From: Bacillota bacterium
Lineage (GTDB): Bacteria; Bacillota; Clostridia; Oscillospirales; Acutalibacteraceae
Reading direction: 5' to 3'
Assembly (NCBI GenBank): GCA_030705695.1
Contig: JAUZPX010000006.1
Location: 1-27,683, forward strand
Length of the DNA stretch: 27,683 nt
Position 1 is the stretch's first letter; each line of letters begins with the position of its first letter. The position numbers were made by a program, and so were the translations under genes. The notes under the pieces were generated by a model that saw only the letters and a list, made by a program, of their open reading frames with translations, was not told the origin of the DNA and made no database searches. Of this stretch, positions 7,820 through 13,128 are shown one piece after another.

Positions 7820-8398
7820 TTATATTTCTTTAAAGATCGGTTGAATTTGTTTACCTTCTAAAGCCTGCTCAACGCATTCCGGTAGTAAATCAAAATGTGC
7901 TACTAAAGAATTTGGCTTGTTAATAGGATCGTCCTGCGATAAAGGAACAAAATATACAGATTTTGTATTTAAGAGCCTTCCGATGTTTTGTGCCGATGCC
8001 CCCAACGCGTCATTTGTTGCCGCTGCAATTACAAGCGGCCCCTTTGTGCGCAAATGTGATTTTGCTGCCATAGTAACAGCCGTATCGGTAACTCCTAAGC
8101 AAAGCTTAGCAAGAGTATTTCCCGTACAAGGGCATATTGTAAGAACATCGCACATTTTTTGTGGTCCTATCGGTTCGGCATCGTGAATTGTATGAATTAT
8201 CTTTTCGCCGCAAATCAGCTCAATTTCAGAAATGAAATCTACTGCTTTTCCAAAGCGTGTATCTGTACTATATGCATTTTGTGACATTATTGGCAGGACA
8301 TGGTACCCTAAAGAAACAAGTTTACGCATTTGCAGCAGTGCTTTTTGAAACGTACAAAAAGAACCACACATGGCAAAGCCCACTGTTTTTTGGTTCAC
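7820..8398 (-). CDS. dpaB: Dipicolinate synthase subunit B (SpoVFB)
   Basis: Flavoprotein-like subunit of the enzyme that oxidises dihydrodipicolinate to dipicolinic acid in the mother cell during sporulation. The 192-residue protein starts with a flavoprotein-type nucleotide loop (GFAMCGSFCTF, 7-17) and contains CPCTGNT and the TKGPLVIAAATND segment, all characteristic of SpoVFB. The start is a GTG overlapping the dpaA stop as GTGA (8395-8398), with GAGGAGG about 7 nt upstream. Unlike the Bacillus operon, no asd or dapA/dapG follows; a terminator comes next. Confidence 0.93.
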   Translation of the reverse strand: MNQKTVGFAMCGSFCTFQKALLQMRKLVSLGYHVLPIMSQNAYSTDTRFGKAVDFISEIELICGEKIIHTIHDAEPIGPQKMCDVLTICPCTGNTLAKLCLGVTDTAVTMAAKSHLRTKGPLVIAAATNDALGASAQNIGRLLNTKSVYFVPLSQDDPINKPNSLVAHFDLLPECVEQALEGKQIQPIFKEI

Positions 8399-9258
8399 TC
8401 ATTATCCTCCTCGAGCATGTTATATATTGTGTCTTTAATAATTTCTCCTGCTCTTTTGGGCGCCGCTTTACCTGGCAAAGATAATGCTTGTATTACTTGA
8501 ATGTCAAGACGTTTAGCTGAATCAATATCAACTCCGCCGGGTGCAGACGCTAAATCAATTACAATTGCTTCCTCGCAAAGATGTGCAAGCATTCGAGCAT
8601 CAAAAATAAGCGCAGGAACAGTGTTGAAAACTATATCGAAGTGGCCGCATTCCATCATTTTATTTATATCGACTGCTTGATATCCAAACGAAGAAGCATA
8701 AGCAAGATCACCTTTTTTTCTTGCGGCAACAGTAACATTTGCCCCAATCCCTTTAAGCATTGATGCAAGAATTTTTGCAATTCTTCCATATCCTGTTATA
8801 AGGCAACGGGAACCTTGTATTGTTCCGGGATATTCCTTCATTGCAATCTCGATAGCTCCTTCGGCAGTAGGAACAGCGTTAAATACGGCAAATTCCTCTC
8901 GCTCAAAGTAATCATAAACATTATTGCTGTTCCATAATTTGCTTGTTTTCAGCAATCTGTCTTTCATTCCGCAAAAGACTTTTTTTCCCTGCATTAATCT
9001 GGCAAAATCATCATCTAATTTGATTTTTTCCGATGAAAACGGCGCATTAAGCGTTTCGCTGTCTTTAGATACAGGAAGCGGCAAAATGATTACTTCACTG
9101 TAAATGGCGGCTTCGGCTACTGATATATTTTCAGCTTCTTCAAGCTTAATTCTATCAAATCCTGAAATAAATGCAGCACATCCATCAAGTAAAATTGCAT
9201 TGGCAGCGGCTAATTGACGTTTATCTCCACCGATAATCGAAAAACTATTAATTTTCAT
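8395..9258 (-). CDS. dpaA: Dipicolinate synthase subunit A (SpoVFA)
   Basis: Catalytic NAD(P)-dependent subunit of dipicolinate synthase; product accumulates in the spore core with calcium. The 287-residue protein begins with the family's IIGGDKRQ (8-15), and a Rossmann loop GYGRIA lies at 156-161 in the second domain, as expected. A GTG at 9261 is in frame, but the ATG at 9258 is better spaced (8 nt) from GGGGGT. It is coupled to dpaB. A sigma-K-like promoter lies about 40 nt upstream. Many Clostridium species lack these genes and use EtfA instead, so their presence is a useful lineage marker. Confidence 0.94.
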   Translation of the reverse strand: MKINSFSIIGGDKRQLAAANAILLDGCAAFISGFDRIKLEEAENISVAEAAIYSEVIILPLPVSKDSETLNAPFSSEKIKLDDDFARLMQGKKVFCGMKDRLLKTSKLWNSNNVYDYFEREEFAVFNAVPTAEGAIEIAMKEYPGTIQGSRCLITGYGRIAKILASMLKGIGANVTVAARKKGDLAYASSFGYQAVDINKMMECGHFDIVFNTVPALIFDARMLAHLCEEAIVIDLASAPGGVDIDSAKRLDIQVIQALSLPGKAAPKRAGEIIKDTIYNMLEEDNE

Positions 9259-9296
9259 CACAAGCGACCCCCATGAAAAAACAACTGGTAATACCT

Positions 9297-9324
9297 TATA
9301 ATATGGGGCTTTTCCGAACTTTGT
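9297..9324 (-). promoter_or_regulatory. Putative sigma-K promoter of dpaAB
   Basis: On the minus strand CATATTATA (9305-9297) matches the sigma-K -10 consensus CATANNNTA fully. An AC at 9324-9323 stands 17 nt upstream, where sigma-K promoters carry AC. Mother-cell expression of dpaAB by sigma-K is known in Bacillus subtilis. The -35 element is short, so the match there is weak evidence. Confidence 0.6.
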
Positions 9325-9382
9325 GAATAATGCAAATTTTACTTTGAATATATTTTTCTAATCAGCAAAATTCTATTTTTAT

Positions 9383-9411
9383 TTGACATAACATATGTAA
9401 AATGATAAACT
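9383..9411 (+). promoter_or_regulatory. Sigma-A promoter upstream of the capE-like gene
   Basis: A perfect -35 TTGACA (9383-9388) is followed by 17 nt and TAAACT (9406-9411), four of six -10 matches. The leader to the ATG at 9508 is about 90 nt. A second TAAACTATT copy at 9479-9487 could be another -10 closer to the gene, but no good -35 goes with it. Confidence 0.6.
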
Positions 9412-9507
9412 ATTCTTTAGTTTTATTAACGTTTTTTGTATAAAAATCGTTTTCAAGCCATTTGGAACTTTTTATGGTAAACTATTTATAGAGAAGGTAT
9501 TTATTAG

Positions 9508-10530
9508 ATGTTTAAAGACAAAACCCTTTTAATAACAGGCGGTACAGGTTCATTTGGAAATGCAGTTTTAGATCGCTTTTTGAATACTGATATTGGTGAA
9601 ATTCGCATTTTTTCCAGAGATGAAAAAAAGCAAGATGACATGCGAAACAAATATAATAATCCGAAAATTAAATACTACATTGGCGATATTCGTGACTATA
9701 ACAGTGTTAAAAATGCATGTATAGGTGTCGATTATATCTTTCATGCCGCAGCTTTAAAGCAAGTACCAAGCTGCGAATTTTTCCCAATTGAAGCCGTAAA
9801 AACAAATATTCTCGGAACAGAAAATGCACTTAATGCGGCTATTGATTGCGGAGTTAAAAAAATTATCTGCCTCTCAACAGATAAAGCTGCATATCCAGTT
9901 AATGCTATGGGTACTTCAAAAGCAATGATGGAAAAAGTTGCTTTAGCAAAATCAAGGACAGTTTCCGCAGATAAAACTTTAATTGCTATTACAAGATACG
10001 GAAATGTTATGTGTTCAAGAGGTTCAGTAATACCTCTGTTTATTGAACAAATTAAAGCTGGAAAACCGCTTACAATTACTGACCCTGAAATGACAAGATT
10101 TATTATGAGCCTTGATGAAGCTGTTGAGCTTGTTTTATTTGCATTTAGTAACGCTAAAAACGGAGATCTAATGATTCAAAAAGCGCCAGCTTGTTCAATC
10201 GGAATGTTAGCACAAGCTGTTAAAGAGCTGTTTAAAGTTGATAACCCGATTAAAATCATTGGTACACGTCACGGCGAAAAAAGATATGAAACATTACTTA
10301 CAAATGAAGAATGTGCAAATGCAATTGATATGGGAGGTTATTATTGTGTACCTCCTGATAATCGTGATTTAAACTACGACTTATATTTTAATAAAGGCGA
10401 CGAAAAACGCAATATGTTATCGGAATTCAATTCCAATAATACTCAGCTGTTAAATATTGAACAAATTAAAGAAAAACTTTTATCCTTATCTTATATTCAA
10501 GATGAAATTGAGAAATTTGAGTTAAAATAA
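9508..10530 (+). CDS. UDP-N-acetylglucosamine 4,6-dehydratase, CapE-like short-chain dehydrogenase
   Basis: Extended SDR enzyme (340 residues, the short soluble form without the membrane domains of CapD/PglF) that converts UDP-GlcNAc to a 4-keto-6-deoxy sugar, probably with C5 inversion as in CapE, FlaA1 and PseB. NAD loop GGTGSFG (11-17), AALKQVP (81-87), STDK (123-126) and M134-GTS-K138 are visible. The catalytic Tyr of ordinary SDRs is replaced by Met, as is normal in this subfamily. GAAGG lies 10 nt before the ATG. It stands alone: no aminotransferase, CapF/CapG epimerase or glycosyltransferase cluster is next to it. It has its own promoter and terminator. Confidence 0.88.
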   Translation: MFKDKTLLITGGTGSFGNAVLDRFLNTDIGEIRIFSRDEKKQDDMRNKYNNPKIKYYIGDIRDYNSVKNACIGVDYIFHAAALKQVPSCEFFPIEAVKTNILGTENALNAAIDCGVKKIICLSTDKAAYPVNAMGTSKAMMEKVALAKSRTVSADKTLIAITRYGNVMCSRGSVIPLFIEQIKAGKPLTITDPEMTRFIMSLDEAVELVLFAFSNAKNGDLMIQKAPACSIGMLAQAVKELFKVDNPIKIIGTRHGEKRYETLLTNEECANAIDMGGYYCVPPDNRDLNYDLYFNKGDEKRNMLSEFNSNNTQLLNIEQIKEKLLSLSYIQDEIEKFELK

Positions 10531-10543
10531 TAATTAATTACAT

Positions 10544-10578
10544 AAAAAAAGAAGGCACAAACTGTGCCTTCTTTTTTT
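10544..10578. terminator. Bidirectional terminator between the capE-like and DUF1540 genes
   Basis: GAAGGCACA (10551-10559) and TGTGCCTTC (10563-10571) form a perfect 9-bp stem with a 3-nt loop. It is flanked by seven A on the left and seven T on the right, so it works as an intrinsic terminator in both directions for the two convergent genes. Confidence 0.92.
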
Positions 10579-10585
10579 ATTAAAA

Positions 10586-10771
10586 TCACATTCCCTGTCC
10601 CTGTTTTGCTTTAAACGATTCGCAATCAGTACATTGCGGTATTGTCGGGTTTGTTTCATGTGTACCTACTTTAATTGAATCCAACGCACAATAGTCTTTT
10701 GTTGAGCTGTGGTTTTCGCACTGTTTTACAGTACATTTAATGCTTTGATTTGCATATGAATTATCTGTCAT
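10586..10771 (-). CDS. DUF1540 small cysteine-rich protein
   Basis: A 61-residue protein with cysteines at 13, 18, 28, 47 and 50. The arrangement CxVxxC, then YCAL.SIKV, then QCTDCESF matches the DUF1540 domain, common in spore-forming Clostridia and Bacilli and thought to bind metal; function is not established. Single-domain copy here, where many proteins carry two. AAAGGGAAAG lies just before the ATG. A perfect 13-bp dyad is centred 44 nt upstream of the start. It converges on the capE-like gene through a shared terminator. Confidence 0.85.
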   Translation of the reverse strand: MTDNSYANQSIKCTVKQCENHSSTKDYCALDSIKVGTHETNPTIPQCTDCESFKAKQGQGM

Positions 10772-10799
10772 TTTACTTTCCCTTTCTTATATGGAATAA

Positions 10800-10829
10800 A
10801 TTTTAGACAATTATTAAATTGTCTAAAAT
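10800..10829. promoter_or_regulatory. Perfect 13-bp inverted repeat, possible operator
   Basis: ATTTTAGACAATT (10800-10812) and AATTGTCTAAAAT (10817-10829) are exact reverse complements separated by ATTA. The site lies between the divergent DUF1540 gene and the gene at 10913. On the minus strand a TTTTAG-17 nt-TAAAAT pair overlaps it, so it could be an operator over a weak promoter. No regulator gene is adjacent. A transcribed hairpin is an alternative reading. Confidence 0.5.
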
Positions 10830-10912
10830 ATTATGTTCGAATTCACGTTATTTATTCTCTGATTATTCACCTTTTTTGAACAACTCAAGTAAAATGGAAT
10901 GAGGTGTTTTTA

Positions 10913-11251
10913 GTGATTTACATAATACTTGAGATTATTCTCATTTTTTTTGCTGCTTTTGGGATTACCGAGCTTATCAGAATGCTGTTATTTTCAGGTT
11001 TGAAATGTAAAGAAGAAAATTCAATGATACTTCTTGTTCCAATTTATAAAGAGTGCGATGACGTTGAGATTTTACTTAGAAATGCCGCCATGAGGGTAAA
11101 ATGGTTAGATAACAATCATATAGGTAAAATAATTTGTCTTGATCTCGGTATGAATGAAGAAAATCGTAAAATATGCGAAACTTTTTGCAACGATTATCAT
11201 TTTATTGAAATTGCAACAACTGAAAACTTGAATCAAGAAATTAATTTATAA
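10913..11251 (+). CDS. Small membrane-anchored protein, possible glycosyltransferase-2-like half domain
   Basis: A 112-residue protein I cannot assign. Residues 1-28 are one hydrophobic N-terminal helix. The rest is predicted beta-alpha-beta: ILLVPIYKECDD, a helix, IICLDLGMNEE, a helix, then HFIEIA. This order resembles the first part of a GT2 (GT-A) fold, but the DxD sugar-nucleotide motif and all of the acceptor half are absent. A GTG at 10904 is in frame; I choose the GTG at 10913 because GAGGTG (10901-10906) lies 6 nt before it. It is a single gene with a hairpin terminator behind it. Could be a sporulation or envelope factor; no direct evidence. Confidence 0.6.
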   Translation: MIYIILEIILIFFAAFGITELIRMLLFSGLKCKEENSMILLVPIYKECDDVEILLRNAAMRVKWLDNNHIGKIICLDLGMNEENRKICETFCNDYHFIEIATTENLNQEINL

Positions 11252-11260
11252 TTAATTTTT

Positions 11261-11305
11261 ATAAAATGCGCTTTAAAACAAAAAAGTTCTAAATGCGCAT
11301 TTTAT
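11261..11305. terminator. Long hairpin terminator between convergent genes
   Basis: ATAAAATGCGCTTTAAAAC (11261-11279) pairs with 11286-11305 to form about 19 pairs with one mismatch (A/C) and one bulged T (11294); the loop is six A. A T-rich tail follows on the plus strand, and the minus tail is weaker. It probably ends the 10913 gene and may also serve the CAP gene that ends at 11322. Confidence 0.75.
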
Positions 11306-11321
11306 TTTAAAATTATTTTAT

Positions 11322-12056
11322 TTATCCTACAAAAATTTGTACCCAATACATTGTATTGCCTTGCTTGTAAACACCAACGCCAAGTCCGGTAAAGTTGCTG
11401 CGTAAGATGTTAGCACGGTGACCAGTTGAGTTCATCCAGCCTTTCATAACTTGCTGAGCAGTTGAATATCCTTCTGCAATATTTTCGCCTGAGCAAGTTG
11501 TCGTAATTTTGTATTCTTTTAAAATATCAAGTCCTCGTTTTCCGTTCGGACGTGTATGAGAAAATTTTGTTGAAATCTCCTTAGCACGTATTGCTGCGGC
11601 AGGCTCGATATCGGTACGTCTTGCAATAGCTTTTAAACCATGTGAAGTACGTTCTTTGTTTACTAAATCTACAACAGATTTAATCTCAGCATCATAATTT
11701 GAAACCTGTGCGCTTTTTCCGCCTGCAACAGATGTTGTTGAAGGTTTGGCACCTGCTGTACAGTTTGTTGAACAATACTTTCTATAGTCTGAAAGTATTT
11801 TTGAAATATCGGCTGTTGTATAGTTGCAACCGGAATGGCAGAAATCAGCAGACATCTTCTGATTAACTGCACCGGTATTGGTGTTGGGATTTACAATATT
11901 AGAAGTAAGCGGAGTTGTTGCTTTTGGAACAGTTGTTACGTGAGGTCGTGTAGCTGAATACAAAATTGTAGTCAACAACGCAATCGCCAATAAACTTAAG
12001 ACAACAATTGCACCGTTTCTTCGACTTCTTGGAGTCGTGTTAGGCTCGTAATCCAT
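11322..12056 (-). CDS. CAP/SCP-domain (YkwD-like) protein, membrane-anchored
   Basis: A 244-residue protein with short basic N-terminus, a transmembrane or signal-anchor helix at about 14-34, a Thr/Pro-rich linker, a cysteine segment with twin CX3C motifs (C73/C77 and C95/C99), and a C-terminal CAP domain from about 120. CAP hallmarks are H167 in FSHTRPNG, GENIA (190-194), GWMNSTGHRANIL (206-218) and YWVQIF near the end. The domain should face outward. Bacterial CAP proteins are found on spores and envelopes; their biochemical role is mostly unknown. GGAGG lies 10 nt before the ATG. It is a single gene flanked by hairpins. Confidence 0.9.
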   Translation of the reverse strand: MDYEPNTTPRSRRNGAIVVLSLLAIALLTTILYSATRPHVTTVPKATTPLTSNIVNPNTNTGAVNQKMSADFCHSGCNYTTADISKILSDYRKYCSTNCTAGAKPSTTSVAGGKSAQVSNYDAEIKSVVDLVNKERTSHGLKAIARRTDIEPAAAIRAKEISTKFSHTRPNGKRGLDILKEYKITTTCSGENIAEGYSTAQQVMKGWMNSTGHRANILRSNFTGLGVGVYKQGNTMYWVQIFVG

Positions 12057-12108
12057 TTTGTTTTTCCTCCTTATTTTTTTATAATTTAACTAAAAATAAT
12101 TAATTAAA

Positions 12109-12131
12109 ATTCACTTATATAAATAGTGAAT
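12109..12131. repeat. 7-bp inverted repeat upstream of the CAP gene
   Basis: ATTCACT (12109-12115) and AGTGAAT (12125-12131) are separated by 9 AT bases, about 53 nt upstream of the CAP-protein ATG. On the minus strand a weak TTGAAC lies just upstream, so this may be an operator. In such AT-rich DNA a chance match is possible. Confidence 0.3.
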
Positions 12132-12204
12132 CAATACTATTGTTCAAATTTTTAAAAGATATATTCTCTTATTTATTCTGAAATATTTTGAAATTTAATT
12201 GAGA

Positions 12205-12241
12205 AAAAACGCTATATGCAAAAAATGCATACAGCGTTTTT
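12205..12241 (-). terminator. Terminator of the CofE-like gene
   Basis: AAAAACGCT and TATGCA (12205-12220) pair with TGCATA and AGCGTTTTT (12226-12241) with one A/C mismatch and a 5-nt loop. A-tract and T-tract flank both sides, so it could work in both directions. It lies 70 nt past the stop of the CofE-like gene. The remaining spacer to 12057 is plain AT-rich DNA. Confidence 0.8.
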
Positions 12242-12310
12242 AAATAATTATATTTTTTTAAAAATGTTTCCAATATTATTAAAATAAATAAAAAAATATG
12301 TTATAATTTT

Positions 12311-13048
12311 CTAAGTTTCATTTTTACTTGTAATAATATCTGAATTATTATCAACACGTTTACGAATTAAAATAAGAGGTGTCAGTTCTTTCCCTTGCCC
12401 AGACGGATTATCTTTAATTAATTCTTTAAGTTCAGGCTCACCTAACGTAATATCTGACGAATAGCCTAAAACCTCTTGACCTAAATCGTTTGCATCGACT
12501 ATCATACAGGAAATACCAAGTTTTTCAAAAATTTCATTGCATACACCGGATGAATTTTCGGGGATTTTAATTCCTATATCGCCGTATTCTTTCCAAACAT
12601 GGTCGTAAAACCCGTCAAGTCCGCTTACTTCAATACCAACGATTTCATAGAATACGCCTTTTTTGCCGAAAATTTTTGTAACAGCGCTTGCAAAACTTGC
12701 CCACAACACACGGAAAAGCCCGACTGTATCAATTGCGTACTGCATTTTAATAGTTTCGCCAACTCCCACTCCTGTATCGGGATGCGAAGCAAATTTCGAT
12801 AGTAATTTTGCCCAAAATCCTATTTTTATTTCATCACGGCGGACAACCCTGTTTTGGCAAAGCGCAATAATTTTTTCGCTTACAGAAATTATATCGCCTT
12901 TTTCATAAATCGGAAAAACATACTCTTTAAAAACATCAATATAACTTTCGCCTTGCTTAATAAACCTTGTTTTAATCGCATGGCGCAGATAAATATCACC
13001 GCTTACTTCAATTTCTACTTTTTTGCCTTCGTTTGAGAAAAATTCCAT
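12311..13048 (-). CDS. CofE-like protein (coenzyme F420-0:L-glutamate ligase family)
   Basis: A 245-residue member of the F420 gamma-glutamyl ligase family (CofE; PF01996 as I recognise it). The N-terminal GDIISVSEKI (51-60), the FASHPDTGVGVGE segment, AIDTVG and the GDIGIKIPENSSGV run are those seen in clostridial members annotated F420-0:L-glutamate ligase. Such organisms are not known to make F420, so the true substrate is uncertain. The last 20 residues or so are charged and variable. The Shine-Dalgarno site is weak (GGGTTG). It diverges from recD2, with overlapping promoters. No cofC, cofD or fbiC-type gene is near. Confidence 0.82.
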   Translation of the reverse strand: MEFFSNEGKKVEIEVSGDIYLRHAIKTRFIKQGESYIDVFKEYVFPIYEKGDIISVSEKIIALCQNRVVRRDEIKIGFWAKLLSKFASHPDTGVGVGETIKMQYAIDTVGLFRVLWASFASAVTKIFGKKGVFYEIVGIEVSGLDGFYDHVWKEYGDIGIKIPENSSGVCNEIFEKLGISCMIVDANDLGQEVLGYSSDITLGEPELKELIKDNPSGQGKELTPLILIRKRVDNNSDIITSKNET

Positions 13049-13079
13049 TCAACAACCCGATCCTTATTTATATTCCTTT

Positions 13080-13108
13080 TTAAGTTATTATAAAACAAAC
13101 TTTATAAT
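13080..13108 (+). promoter_or_regulatory. Probable recD2 promoter, interleaved with the divergent one
   Basis: A perfect -10 TATAAT lies at 13103-13108, with a poor -35 (TTAAGT) 17 nt upstream. Transcription from here would start near 13115, leaving a leader of about 14 nt that just includes AGGAG (13117-13121). The -35 is weak, so this is moderate evidence. Confidence 0.45.
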
Positions 13109-13115
13109 TTATCAA
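13087..13115 (-). promoter_or_regulatory. Sigma-A promoter of the CofE-like gene
   Basis: On the minus strand TTGATA (13115-13110), exactly 17 nt, and a perfect TATAAT (13092-13087). The leader is about 35 nt. This is one of the best-scoring promoters in the window by eye, and it overlaps the proposed recD2 promoter. Confidence 0.75.
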
Positions 13116-13128
13116 TAGGAGCTGTAAA

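Noticed and set aside
9508..12056. A capsule or genomic island between 9.4 and 12.1 kb
   Set aside because: The genes are singletons in alternating directions with ordinary base composition and no integrase, repeat or transposase.
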